Shown: positions 20,514 to 32,251 of the stretch, piece after piece
Layout of the letters: every line of letters begins with the position of its first letter
Position numbering within the stretch: the first letter of the stretch is position 1
Source of the DNA: Malaya genurostris
Lineage: Eukaryota > Arthropoda > Insecta > Diptera > Culicidae
NCBI RefSeq assembly: GCF_030247185.1
Contig: NC_080571.1
Location: 41,896,002 to 41,960,001, forward strand
DNA length: 64,000 nucleotides
Direction: 5' to 3'
Made by a program: the position numbers and the translations under genes
Notes under the pieces: model-generated
Told to the model about the DNA's origin: nothing
The model's database searches: none
Seen by the model: only the letters and a program-made list of their open reading frames with translations

Positions 20514-21245
20514 AGACACAGATACCGCACTTTAAAAAAAATGAACTTTACGCTTGATGTAAATTCAAGCAGGCCATAATTTCTTCGGTGATGACACAAT
20601 ATTACATCTATCAACATGTAAAAATAATTTTTGAGTGTGTATCGATGTAAACTTCAGCTAAATTAATTATGAAGTTATTACTATGACTTATCTTCACATG
20701 ATTTAAATTGTGAATTTAAGTGAATTATGACGCTCCTTTAATGTGCATCCATAAAGGCATAAATTTACGTAATTTTTTGTTTGAGTGCACTATTTCGGTG
20801 TGCTATTTGCAACCTTCTTCAGTGTTTTTGTTCTAAGTTTGAAAAAATATTCTTGAAATGTTTTATTATAACAAAATACAACGAAAAAATATGATTTTTG
20901 AGAAGTATTCAACCCTACCCGCCCAATAAAAAGCTAAATTATTACAGATTTTATTGAAAAACAAACTTTAAATGCGTTTTCTCAGAAGTACGTTTTGCAA
21001 TTCCGTGTCCTTCGTTTTAAAAATTACTTCGTTATTTATTTTCAAATGTTGAACACACTTTCTACAAACAAAATACCCAAGCCCAACGTTTTCCTTTTTG
21101 TTTATGGTTACTTTGGGAAGTTTTGACTTTGAGCAACCACCAAAAAATCATAAACTTCTAAAAAAAATCAAATTAAAGCAGGGATCTAAAAAAAAAACTT
21201 CTACTACAATAATGTCGCTTAAATTTTTTGAGTTCCGATAATTTT

Positions 21246-21612
21246 GCACACCAAAAAAATTGAATTAATCCCACATACGATGTAATTCATAAAGACCTAA
21301 TTTCTCAAATGACAGAAAAGTTCATTCGTAATGACTTAATGTTAGATAAGCATGAATTTTACTGGTTTCGACTGCAACTTGCATTCTGCTAGCAAGTGCT
21401 ACTGTATGGATTTGAATTCACATTTTACCCGCCAAGCAGATGTGTGCTTCTGTACCTCAGTCGATTAACGGACGTACTTTGTGGTCCAATGATTCTCGGT
21501 TCAAGACACAACATTGAATGTTACTCCAAGTGAATTTGCGAAAACTTCGACGCTCCATTTGTGTGCATCTAATAAGATATAAAATCTCAGGGTTTTTTCG
21601 ATGTGTGTGCTT
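21246..21612 (+). mobile_element. MITE with tRNA-like boxes, copy 3
   Basis: It has the conserved block TGTGCTTCTGTACCTCAGTC, ATTCTCGGTTCAAGAC, and the 3' segment ending GGGTTTTTTCGATGTGTG. It sits inside unit A, and the corresponding place in unit B (~26875-26930) lacks it. Confidence 0.7.
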
Positions 21613-21725
21613 TGAGATACAGTGGACACCGCAAATCATGATTTCTAAATAGCGTCCTCAAAAATACTTCTTCACCGACTTATTTCTCAATATTTTTCCA
21701 CGGAACAATGACAAAATGATGCTTT

Positions 21726-23215
21726 GCACTATGCAAAAGATTTGAATTTAGGAAGCTTAATAATTAATAAACAATTGTGTAGTTTCCAGAATATAACAGC
21801 GACAACCTACGCTGTTGTTTTTTTTCGTGGGCAGTTGATTTTATACCATCCCGCCTCGCACAGAACACAACACGGAACAGAGGAAAACCGAAAAGGCAGA
21901 AGAGCTGGAGAGCGTGAGTACGTATTGGAATTATTCTTTTTTTTTGCTACTGTCTGTTGTTGATGCCATCCGTAGCGAACAGGTTGTTGTCATCACCTGA
22001 AACTGAAAACGGCAACGGACAGGCGGCAGCACACGACACTCGATCGATGGCCAAATTCGATAAACAATTTAGCCAAATTATATGGCTTCGCACATTCTAC
22101 TTTCAATGTCATCCAAGTGACGGGGTGTCAACGATGCGATGGACGTTGCAAATATGTTTGCTTTGGGGGTACGATTCGATAATCAAACCGCAATCGTTCC
22201 GAGTAAATGATAGTAGTAATAAAGAAACCTGAAATTACGGTGCCTTGATGAATCCATTTCTTTCGGTGGATTGTTGTTCCACGAGATGAAAAACACCGCA
22301 AAAGCTCTGGAGTGGAAAAGGTTGCTCGGAAAAATAATGCAATGCTATTACCGAGGCGAGTTTTTCGCTGGCACACGAATGGCAGAAATTAATGAATCGA
22401 TAAAACTGATGCCATCTGTCTTCGTTTAACACTGGAAGAACTTTCTACAAAACTCGATGTTTCAAATGTCATCGCCACAAAACAACCAACCCTTTTCAAA
22501 TAACAGCATTGTTGTTCTAAAAATTGAAAACGTCAACCAGGCGTCTCCATACAATGCAATATTTTAACGGGAATTCGTTCTTCCAGAGCCTACTTCTCTA
22601 TCATGAATAGAATGGCGGTAGAATACGTGATTCATACGTAAATTTCATTCAATAAAACTTTATCTTTCAACTGTTTCAGTTATTTTACCCGACATATTAC
22701 AAAAACGCCCGTCTTTGTGGAATCGAAGGAAATATCCTGATAATTTGGCTAATCATCCACGTAATCAGAAGGCTTTTCTCGCTTTATGGGTTGATGTTGG
22801 GCGTCATTGAATTTGATAGCATCACATTTCGAAAGGCTTAGGTAATATGCATCCATTCGAAGGCAAACTGTTCCATCATTGCAGGTTAAATGGGGTGTAA
22901 CTATTTGCAGTGTTCTTGAAGCTGATCCCCTCATTTATGGCGAGTGGCTAAATTGGAAATTTAGTTCATGTTTTGCAAGCGGAATGAGAATTTGAGTTCA
23001 CGGAAAGGATGAGGAAGGATTAATTTATAAACGACGCTGCCGTGGAATTGTGTTTTATTACAATGTAGAAATATCTTAAAATTAAATGTACCGGAATTTC
23101 TATGTTGAAGATGGAAAGCTATATAAGCTATAATTTTCCGTTCTATGTGACATAAATTTACGAATGTTTATTCACATATCGATATGTAATTAGTGAGACT
23201 AGGTGGAAAAAAATG
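21726..23215. other. Non-repetitive stretch, no coding gene proven
   Basis: Base composition is more balanced than in the flanks. A good donor-like site (GAGAGC|GTGAGTACGT) lies at about 21913, after a purine-rich tract that could be a non-coding first exon. A 61-codon minus-strand frame at 22934-22749 and a 79-codon plus-strand frame at 21724-21963 have no recognised motif. Confidence 0.35.
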
Positions 23216-23217
23216 TC

Positions 23218-23345
23218 CTAGGTTGCCAGTTCAATGCGTTAGGTGCTGGTACGACAAGCCAGTTGTTGTATGTTCGATCCTTTACCTAAAAGCATTCTTA
23301 TTGTTCGTATGATCTAAGCAGCCGTGCAATGGTTCTGTACATTTA
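23218..23345 (+). mobile_element. tRNA-derived SINE
   Basis: It starts with a tRNA-like head: GTTGCCAGTTCAATGCGTTA, GGTGCTGGTACGACAAGCC, and box B as TATGTTCGATCCT. A ~60-bp unrelated body follows. The phrasing AAGCCAGTTGT..TATGTTCGA matches a SINE family common in mosquitoes (recollection). Confidence 0.7.
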
Positions 23346-23499
23346 GAATCGGCTGTGAAATCTATAATACGTACCAAGAACTATTATCTGAAAAAAGTGC
23401 ACACTGTAAAAAAATTGATGTGTTTATATTTTACCCCAAAGCAACTTTTCAATATAAATCAGAATCTCTGACTTTTTGCCTTAAGCAAAATGATTTTGC

Positions 23500-24030
<531 letters not shown>

Positions 24031-24759
24031 TCACTTAAAAGGGCAGAGAGCGTAAAAAAAATTCTAAACCGACCTCAAATCTTCTCCAATTGACAGTTTT
24101 TGTCAGTAGATGGGCAAACAAACCGATTTCGGTTATTTTTTTAAGCATCGAAGAAAATTATATTGCAGAAAACCACAGTATTATATATGATAGTATGATT
24201 GATATGAGAAAAGCATCATTACACCACTAGCACACTGCGTGCTTCGTTCGCCCGGGCGGTGATGTTTTCTTCTTCCGTGCCACCGATGGTACCGATGCGT
24301 ACCGATTTCGCAACGTTATTTTGTATGACGGTTTGAGAGTTTTGACACTCATCGCGCTATAATTTCGGAACCAGAAGTCGGATCTGCATGAAATTGCACA
24401 GTATCTTTTAAGACAACGAGAGCTTTAATTTGAATCAAGATTTATGGAAATCGTTGCTGAGAAATCGAAGTGAGTTCCATTTTTGAGGCTTTCATTCACT
24501 ATTACCGGTGCTTTCGGAACCGAAAACCGGGGACTAGCAGTTCAAAGTAGATCTGCCAACTATACGAATTTACCAGCAAGTTTTCAAAAAAGTTTCACCT
24601 CACCATCACTTGTGAAAAATACTAACGAAATTGAAAACTTTTCACTAATTGCGCTGTAATACCGAAACTGGAAGTCAGATTCGGATCAACTTTACGGGGA
24701 TTTTTCGAAGATAAAGATGCAATTAGATGGAGTCGGATAAAGATGCAATTTAGTAGCAA

Positions 24760-25095
24760 GCTACTGAACCATAAGATCTTTCGTTTGAATCTAAACTTGT
24801 GGAAATAGGTTCAGCCATCTCCGAGAAAAGTGAGTGACTATTTTTTCCATTTTTTTTACGTTCATATCACCCTGTGAATCCGAAACCAAAAGAGGGATCG
24901 GGATAAAATTCAATAGCAGCTTATGGAACCAGAAGACCTTCGGTTTGAATCTAAGTTTGTGAAAATCGGTTCAATCATCTCTGAGAAAATTGAGTGACAT
25001 TATTGGTCACATACACACACATACATTTGTTCAGTTCGTCGAATGGTATATGACATTCTGCCTTCCGTGCCTCGGTTGCAAAGTCGGTTTTCACA
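24760..25095 (-). repeat. Inverted partner of the GT-containing repeat
   Basis: It contains AAGATCTTTCGTTTGAATCT, GGTTCAGCCATCTCCGAGAA, CACATACACACACATAC and TATATGACATTCTGCCT, i.e. the 23.5-kb order inverted. A second worn pass lies at 24880-24990. Confidence 0.7.
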
Positions 25096-25138
25096 GCGAT
25101 TGCATAGACTTTCAGGTTCTTTGATGACCTGGATTTCT

Positions 25139-25520
25139 CGAATCAAATGTTAAAGTCGAATGCTAGAACTGAATTCTCAATCTCGGTAGACTGGTTTCTG
25201 GAGCTTAATTTCGAACATCGAACTCGGGTACTGAATTCTGAAGCTGGATTCTAAAACTGAACTGTTGATTGTAGAACTGATCATTGAACCCTGTGTTGTG
25301 GAACTGAACTTTGGAACTGAATTCGAGACCAAGATTGTGGTTCGGCACTGAGATCAAAACATGAACCCTAGCAGTGATCTCTGGGCCAGCTCTTGTCAAC
25401 AGCTAAATTTTGATTACAGAATTTAGGTTTCAGATTTCAAATTCGGATCTAAAATTCAGCTCCGGAATTCTGTTCTAAAATTCAGACTTGGAATTTAGTT
25501 AAAAAATATTCTCATATTCT
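25139..25520. repeat. 13-bp degenerate satellite, block 1a
   Basis: Consecutive 13-mers such as TTCTGAAGCTGGA and TTCTAAAACTGAA follow a loose consensus TTCTGRANCTGRA. It is interrupted at a TA by a Tc1/mariner derivative and resumes at 26013. Confidence 0.75.
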
Positions 25521-25521
25521 A

Positions 25522-26010
25522 AAGGGTGATTTTTTAAGGTATCTTTTTGGTAACTCTGTTTTTGACAGATCACACGTTAATCGTGTTTTGTGTCATTGTA
25601 AAACTTATTCGGTTTGGTCTATAATTTAATCTTGAATCGTCGTTTGGTCTATAATTTAATCATGAATGGACGTTGGCAAAGTTGGAGGAAGATCCACTTT
25701 TCTATCGAAAAATTGTGTTTTCAGCGACGAAGCTCATTTCTGGTTAAATTGATGCGTAAACAAGCAAAAGTGCCGCATCTGGAGTGAAGACCAGCCAGAA
25801 GCATTGCAAGAGCTACCAATGCCAATATTGGATCTTGGGCATGGGCCATCTAAAGCGGAGCTGCGGCCAACATTTTCATGAAATCATCTTCAAACATTAA
25901 ATTATATTGATCGTTCTATCGATTTCAACGATGATTTCATCAATTTTCTCAATATTTTTGTGTTTTTTTTTATGAAAATAAAATCTTACACCTCTTAAAA
26001 AATCACCCTT
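25522..26010 (+). mobile_element. Deleted Tc1/mariner derivative (489 bp) in the satellite
   Basis: TA at 25520-25521 and 26011-26012. TIR AAGGGTGATTTTTTAAG at both ends. The internal coding remnant at ~25715-25800 reads CVFSDEAHFWLN, then a stop, then CRIWSEDQPEALQELP, the region around the second catalytic residue of a DD37D-like transposase. Everything before and after is deleted. Confidence 0.88.
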
Positions 26011-26012
26011 TA

Positions 26013-26540
26013 GTTCCTGAATTCAGGAACACTTTTAGAACTTGTAGAACTGAAAGTTTGATCCCAATTCTACGCCTGCATTCTGGAACTGAATTTCGTA
26101 CTTGGATTCTGGAATGAATTTGAGAACTGAATTTAGAAAATACAAATGAATTTTTAATCTGAATTATGTTCCTGTATTTCGGTCTGGTGTTCCAGAACCT
26201 CAGTTGCAGAAATCTGTTTCAGAATTCGGAGTCTGAATTCCGGGCAGAAATTTTTTAATTGAATTCTGATCTGCACCTCACTTTTAATTCCAGAATTCAG
26301 TTTTAAAAATAAGTTTAATTTTCGAAATTTAACTCGACATTTTAGCTGGTTTCCGTTTCGGTATTCTGGAACTCGATTCTGGCCTTGGATTCAGGACGAA
26401 GAACTGAAATTTACATCTGGACTCCAGAAACGAAAAAGAAAACTTGGTCTTGGATTTCTGAATCTGAATATTAGAACTTTTACTCTAAGAATTGAATTCT
26501 AGACCTGGATTCTGAAGTTTGAACTGAACGAGTCAACTAC
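26013..26540. repeat. 13-bp degenerate satellite, block 1b
   Basis: Continues the same 13-bp rhythm (e.g. TTCTGGAACTGAA, TTCGTACTTGGAT, TTCTGGAATGAAT). Confidence 0.72.
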
Positions 26541-26749
26541 GAAGGCTAGAATGAATGAGAGGCATCAACTTTTTACCTCTTTTACTTATCAAACATTCTA
26601 GAAAACTTTAATTTCGATTTATTTGTGGTTAGCTCATACTACTGAAAATTATACGTGGGGGTGGTGTATAAGTAATGGAAGTTTTTTCTGGAACTATCGT
26701 TCAACAAAATAAATTCAAATGTTTTGCATGATAAAAAGCATTATTCGAA

Positions 26750-27475
26750 CAACATTTTGTAATATTTTCGTGGAAAAATATTGAGAAATAAGTCGGTGAA
26801 GAGGTATTTTTGAGGACACGTCTTAAAAATCAGAATTTGCGGTGTCCATTGTATCTCAGCGCAGACTAATCAGAAGTGAACAAATCAAAGCAGCATAGTT
26901 AGAGTAGAAGTTTTTCTAGACCCCAACGTTTCTGTTTGATTTTTTTTTAATTTTTGGTGGTTGTTCAAAGCGAAAATTACGATTTTTCACGAAAAAATCC
27001 GACGTTTTGTAGCTGTGAAACCTTCCCAAAGTAACAAACAACGCAAAGGAAAACGTTGCGGTCTGGTTTTTATATGTAGAAAGTGTGTGCAAAATTTGAA
27101 TAAAATTTGTGCAGTCGTCGAGAAAAACGCGTTTAAAGTTACTTGTCTATAAAATCAATGGAAACAATTTATTACTCAAGGGAGCCCTTAGGGTCTAACA
27201 ATTTCCAAAAATCTTATTTTTTCTTTTATAATTTGTTATAATGAAACATTTCAAGAATGTTTTGTCAAGTTTTTTAGTCAATCGAAGCAGAGATCTTGGG
27301 CCTGTGCGCCTCATCGCAGTATGACATAAGCAAAGATAAAGGCCCATAACTTGCTGAGTTTTGTTCTGATAGGCTTGAAAATTTCACAAAATATTCTTGA
27401 AATGTTTTACTATAAGAAAACACAAAGAAAAAAAATTAATGCTTTTTCAGAAGTGATCCTACCCGCCCCTTGAAT
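26750..27475 (+). repeat. Unit B of the inverted pair
   Basis: Plus-strand copy of unit A with internal deletions. It ends CCTACCCGCCCC at about 27472. The last ~300 bp (27172-27472) again have inverted ends. Confidence 0.8.
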
Positions 27476-28560
27476 GAAACAAGAGATGTTCACAATCAAG
27501 AACTTATCACTCACCTATAGGATAAATTTTGAAATGGCGCTTCAGGGTAAAAGAAGACGTATTCACGTCAAAAATTGGCAAAATATGTACAAATTCTACA
27601 TACGAGCTGCCAGCAAAATAATACAAGCAATGAGAATGCTTCGTGTGACAAGCCATTCAATGAAACCATGACGTCAATAACTTCAATGAAGGTTCAACGT
27701 GGATTTTTCACGTATAATAATTCCAGTTATGCAGTAAAATATGAGATAGGTTTAAAATAAACCATCTAATTGCGAAACTATTTACCGTCATGTAATCCAA
27801 TGTTCTATTGAACGATTCCTCTACCAAAAGAAAACGCCATATCAAATATCTTGACTTTGACTCATTTGAACCGAACAAAAATTAATTCACATAAATAGCT
27901 ATCAATCTGACAGTTTTTTCGACTCGATCACAGCAACCTTGATCCGTGCTAATTGGAGTAATCATGATGCATCCAACTGAACCGATTACATGGATGATGA
28001 TGATGATGAATTTGACCGGTTAGATTTAGCATGTCAATAAGCCGACTCAGAATATAAAAACTCAACGATCCACGCAACGACGAATCGCCAGTAGTAATGG
28101 GTAATTCCGGACACACTGACACCGCACAAACACACGACGATGGGAACAATACGGCTTCGAGGTCACCCTGCCAATTGTGTTGCTCACTTCTGTACACACA
28201 ATGCACCAACGGGCGACGGACGGTGTAGCATCTCAACTCAACGACAGCCCATTGCTTGGTAATAGCCGCAACTGAGCCGGCTCACATCGAGCGTGATGTT
28301 TTTCCAGAAAATGGCTCTACGGCGTGGCGATGCACCAATAAAACCCGCACTGCCTAACCACACACTACCATATGATACGTGATGCTGTTGCTCTTTCGTG
28401 ACACAATAAATCGCTGTGAAATAGTCACTTGAAGCCTTCGGTTCACTCGGGGCACATCCTCACCGTGGGGCTTATAAATGTTTAATGCCGAAACCGATTG
28501 TTTCTGTCATAACACGCCACTCGAAATTTTGTTCATTAAACCAAGCAAAAAAAAATACAA
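27476..28560. other. Intergenic, no gene proven
   Basis: The tract at 27930-28500 looks unique and less AT-rich. A short ATG repeat (GATGATGATGATGATGAA) lies at 27991-28008. No coding exon could be defended. Confidence 0.35.
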
Positions 28561-28599
28561 GTTATTTAACTCCCGACGAGGAATATCCCAAACCGATTT

Positions 28600-29215
28600 A
28601 TCGGCAATAATCCGTTCCGTTCTAGGATTGGAACACCGGCAAAAAAATATATTCTAGAACACTTCTCCCGGGACGATCCAACGGTGAAAGTAAAACACAC
28701 GCGCGATTTGTGAACAGCCAATAACAAACTGACCGTAATCCTGTAATCCTTTTCGGGTTGACATGAATCGCATCGCACACGTAACAGTCAACAACTCTGA
28801 ACCGCACCAGCCGAGACCATTTGGTAAACTGAGAACCTTCATCTAGCCATGTGTGCTGCTCGGTACGCTCTATTTGAAATGCCTGTTTCGACGTCGTCGT
28901 CGTCGCCGTCGTCACCGTCGTCACCGGCGGTGGTAGCGTCGTCACTCGGTCGTCAGTCGATCCGAGCTCTGCTGATGAAGTCAGCCGCTTACGACCGACC
29001 GACCGACCGACACGGCGAAAGAAATGAATCATACCTCGCGCGCAGTTAGAACGGAATTTATTCTACGAGACCGTCCCGAAATCGTCCGCATAGTCGTAAG
29101 TCGTTCTCCTCGTACACTAGCGACGTCTATAGCTCTATATATGAGTACGGAAAAGTAAGTACATCATCTAGTAGTCGGGGTTCGAGCGAAGAGTCAAATA
29201 AACTGTCCGGCTCTC
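28600..29215 (-). promoter_or_regulatory. GC-richer tract, possible promoter and first exon
   Basis: GC content and CpG-like trinucleotides (CGTCGTCGTCGTC, CGACCGACCGACCGACCGAC) stand out from the AT-rich surroundings. On the minus strand a TATA-like CATATATAGAG lies near 29130, and a 136-codon frame without recognised motif covers 29032-28622. It could be the 5' non-coding exon of the membrane-protein gene downstream on this strand (inference). It could equally serve a gene on the other strand. Confidence 0.3.
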
Positions 29216-29388
29216 TGTTAGGTTTGTGTATTTGCATATCACACATGGTCGGACGAATCAAACGAATTACCATTTACAGCAGGATAACGATACACCGAAA
29301 ACATCGTAACATCCAACGGTGGGTTTGAAAGCTGGGACTCTTAATATTCCTCATACTTTACTATGGGGCGCTTTTTCAAAATATACCT

Positions 29389-29543
29389 TTCAAATAAAGA
29401 GATGGCTTTTTGGTAAATTGGTTTCTCGTCAAAAAATTTATTTTGCGTTGAAGGCCAACATTTCGAAGGTTTTTATGCCTTTAACGAAAAATAAATGTTT
29501 TGATAAGAAACCAATTGACCAAAAACTCATCTCTTTATTTGAA
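29389..29543. repeat. Long hairpin: 67-bp inverted arms, ~21-nt spacer
   Basis: The left arm runs TTCAAATAAAGAGATGGCTT, TTTGGTAAATTGGTTTCT ... GAAGGC. The right arm is its inverse, GCCTTTAACG ... AAGAAACCAATTGACC ... ATCTCTTTATTTGAA, with about 80-85% pairing. It is either a minimal foldback element or a transcribable hairpin. Confidence 0.75.
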
Positions 29544-29989
29544 ACATCATTAATTTTTTTTTTTTGCCCTCCACACCCCCCCGCACCAAAAAGCTCACAT
29601 TAGGAGCCCTCTGGTTGCGGACACATACAGTCCTCAGCTTGGGGAAAAAAATTCTACTAACAAAAAAAAACGCGATTTTATCAAGCTGAGGTTATTATAA
29701 AACGAAGAAGGCTAACTATTTGTACTAAGCAAGAGCTCCCAGTGGAATGTAAGATTCCTGTTAAGGGGCACTTAATATGTTAAAAAATAAACTGTTCTAA
29801 AAATAATATTTATGTATTCGTCTATTGGAGCAGGAAAAATCCCCCTTGAGCTGACCGTTGAACCAGTACTTACTCAAAGGGCACAAAAACCTCCTCCTCT
29901 TTTTATATTTGATGAATAAGTTAAATGAAAGAATTAATAAATAAATTAATGAATAAGTAAATAAATGATTAAAGTAATGTAAAACGAAA

Positions 29990-30230
29990 TTTATTTCATA
30001 AATGAACAAGTGAATGAATAAATGAATGAATAAATGAATGCATTAATGAATGAATTAATGAATGAATAAATGAATGAATGAATGAATGAATAAATGAATG
30101 AATAAATGAATGAATAAATGAATGAACAAATGAATGAATAAATGAATGAATAAATGAATGAATATATGAATGAATTAATGAATGAATGAATGAAAAAATG
30201 AATTAATAAAATGAATTAATAAAATTAAAA
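29990..30230 (-). repeat. (ATGAATGAATAA)n tail
   Basis: Over 200 bp of ATGAATGA/ATAAATGA units form the 3' terminal repeat of the RT element. Confidence 0.92.
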
Positions 30231-30373
30231 AATTGAATACAAAACCGGTTAGAATGATAGTAACAGAGTAACAATACTTGGATACAATAATAAATCTTGA
30301 AAATAAGCACAGCACATTATTACGACAACAGAGGATACCTCTGACGGAAGCGATAAATAAAAAAGGGACTAAA

Positions 30374-30395
30374 AATACACACACACACACACACA
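30374..30395 (+). repeat. (CA)n microsatellite
   Basis: A short CA run in the 3' UTR of the RT element. Confidence 0.9.
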
Positions 30396-30446
30396 TCCAA
30401 AAACCAGGACATACAACATACAAACCACAGCATGCGGCTGATACAC

Positions 30447-32189
30447 CTACACAATATAATCAACTATCTTCGATTTTACATATTGTTTCATTTTAGTTTT
30501 AAACAAGTCAATATTCATGATTTGTTTCAGACTTATAGGTAGAGAATTATAGATAGTCGGACCGTAGAACGTTATCCGAGTTTGACCGAGATTTGTGGAT
30601 ACTCTAGTTCGCAGTAGTGAATTAGCTTGTCTGCTATTTCGCTGCCGTGCAATAACCGATAGAGGTGAATTGCTATGAACCCCTGGTTGGTATAGCGCCT
30701 TATGGACGAACATGATTGTTTGCATGTCTCTCAATGCCAGAATGGGCAAAATGCAGTGACTAGTGTTGGAATACAGTAAAGCTGTGGGATACAAATGAGG
30801 CAACTTAAAAATAGTTTTAAGGCATCTATTTTGCAATATCTGAATTTTTTTCAATTTGGACTTAGGTGCATGACCCCAAACGATTATTAGATACTGAATG
30901 TGAGAATGAATACAAGCAAAGTAGAAACTCAATAAAGCCCTCCTTGGAACAAAATAGCTAACTTTGCGCAATGCGCCGGATAGTGCGGATAATTTTTTTT
31001 CGATAGCCTTTATATGTACATCCCAAGAAAGAGTTGAATCGAGATGTATACCTAGGTATTTGAAATCGTTTACTTTTTCTATTGCAATTGTCTCAAGACA
31101 TGGATGAGGATGATTTGGTAGTTTTTTTCTCGGGGAATGAAACACCATGTATTTCGTTTTTAATAAGTTCAAAGACAACAAATTTGCGTTGAAATATTTA
31201 GATAGGATCCGGAGGTCGTACTCAATCAACGGGATTAATGTTTGTACGTCCTTGCACGGATAGAACAGTGCAGTATCGTCAGCAAATAACCTAGGTACAC
31301 CTTTTAGATTCAAATTCTCAATATCGTTAATATAAATTAAAAATAACAATGGTCCTATGTTACTACCTTGAGGTACTCCTACACTAATGGAGCGATATGA
31401 ACTAGATGAATGACCAATAGATACGAACTGTTTTCGGTTGGATAAATAGCTTTTGACTATGTCATTTGCCACCCCTCTAATCCCGTATCGATCCAGTTTT
31501 TCTAAAAGGATTTTGTGATCTAATGTGTCAAAAGCCTTTCGGAGATCCAAGAACAATGCACCAACAATTTGTTTGGAATCAATATCACCAATGAGACAAT
31601 CAACCAGCTCAGCAATAGCTGTTGTTGTACTACATCCAGATCTAAAACCGTATTGGAATCTATATAAGATATTATTAGAATTTAGGAAGTCGAGCATTCT
31701 GTTCACGAGAAGTTTCTCCAAGATTTTATTGAAAATCGATAAAGTAGAGATTGGACGGTAGTTGCAAGGATCGCACTTATTTCCGGTCTTGAAAATGGGT
31801 GCTACACGGGCTATTTTTAGGCAATCAGGATAAACACCAGTTATTAAAATTTTGTTAAATATTTGAGCTAAAATTGTTGAGAAGGAGCGAGGATTACTTT
31901 TCAGAAGCTTTGCAGAAATATTGTCATAACCATTACATTTGCTGGAATCAAGTTCGTTAATTATAACAATGACTTCATTTTCAGTGGCTGGACGTAGAGA
32001 AATTGAATTTGTGACAGAATAAACATTTTCAATAGGATTTGAAGTGTTCAAGTTCGAAATTTCGTCAGCTAGAGAGGCGCCAATACTTGAAAAATAATCG
32101 TTGAATGTTTCACATACTTCCAATTCGCTTTTTGTTTTTATTCCATTTATTACTAGTTTTATTTGCTCTTTTGATTTAGTGCGACCCAT
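30447..32189 (-). CDS. Reverse transcriptase of a CR1/L2-like LINE (5'-truncated ORF2)
   Basis: 580 residues, open throughout. Upstream in-frame text (LWKNVNLI) shows the true protein began earlier, so the endonuclease domain is missing. RT landmarks are KCNGYDNIS (~85-95), YRPISTLSIFNKILEK, ALFLDLRKAFDTLDH, SVGVPQGSNIGPLLF (~268-282), LFADDTALF (~300-308, catalytic Asp pair intact) and FKYLGIHLD. A thumb and C-terminal region follow. No RNase H is seen. The clade cannot be fixed between CR1, L2 and relatives. Because the frame is intact, the copy is probably not old, but with no 5' half it cannot act alone. Confidence 0.9.
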   Translation of the reverse strand: MGRTKSKEQIKLVINGIKTKSELEVCETFNDYFSSIGASLADEISNLNTSNPIENVYSVTNSISLRPATENEVIVIINELDSSKCNGYDNISAKLLKSNPRSFSTILAQIFNKILITGVYPDCLKIARVAPIFKTGNKCDPCNYRPISTLSIFNKILEKLLVNRMLDFLNSNNILYRFQYGFRSGCSTTTAIAELVDCLIGDIDSKQIVGALFLDLRKAFDTLDHKILLEKLDRYGIRGVANDIVKSYLSNRKQFVSIGHSSSSYRSISVGVPQGSNIGPLLFLIYINDIENLNLKGVPRLFADDTALFYPCKDVQTLIPLIEYDLRILSKYFNANLLSLNLLKTKYMVFHSPRKKLPNHPHPCLETIAIEKVNDFKYLGIHLDSTLSWDVHIKAIEKKLSALSGALRKVSYFVPRRALLSFYFACIHSHIQYLIIVWGHAPKSKLKKIQILQNRCLKTIFKLPHLYPTALLYSNTSHCILPILALRDMQTIMFVHKALYQPGVHSNSPLSVIARQRNSRQANSLLRTRVSTNLGQTRITFYGPTIYNSLPISLKQIMNIDLFKTKMKQYVKSKIVDYIV

Positions 32190-32251
32190 AATTAAATTAA
32201 CATTTTTCCAAAGTCTAGAATGATATGTAGTATTCAGAATTGTTTTACTGA

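Larger units (their letters stand above)
20290..21725 (-). repeat. Unit A of an inverted pair (partner 26750-27475)
   Basis: Read on the minus strand, it runs from GGAAAAATATTGAGAAATAA through GGTGTCCACTGTATCTC, TTTTTTGGTGGTTGCTCAAA and GGAAAACGTTG to the terminal GGGCGGGTAGGG. Unit B has the same order on the plus strand. The outermost 20295-20935 segment itself has inverted ends (GGGGCGGGTAGGG and CCCTACCCGCCC). Unit A carries an extra MITE copy at 21246-21612. Confidence 0.8.
29990..32235 (-). mobile_element. 5'-truncated non-LTR retrotransposon with ATGAATGA-type tail
   Basis: One long RT frame, a ~215-nt 3' UTR and a long tetranucleotide-like tail (29990-30230, TTCATTCATTTATTCA on the sense strand). 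Microsatellite 3' tails are usual in CR1/L2-group LINEs (established). The 5' end is lost at ~32235, where a plus-strand I-clade remnant begins. Confidence 0.82.
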
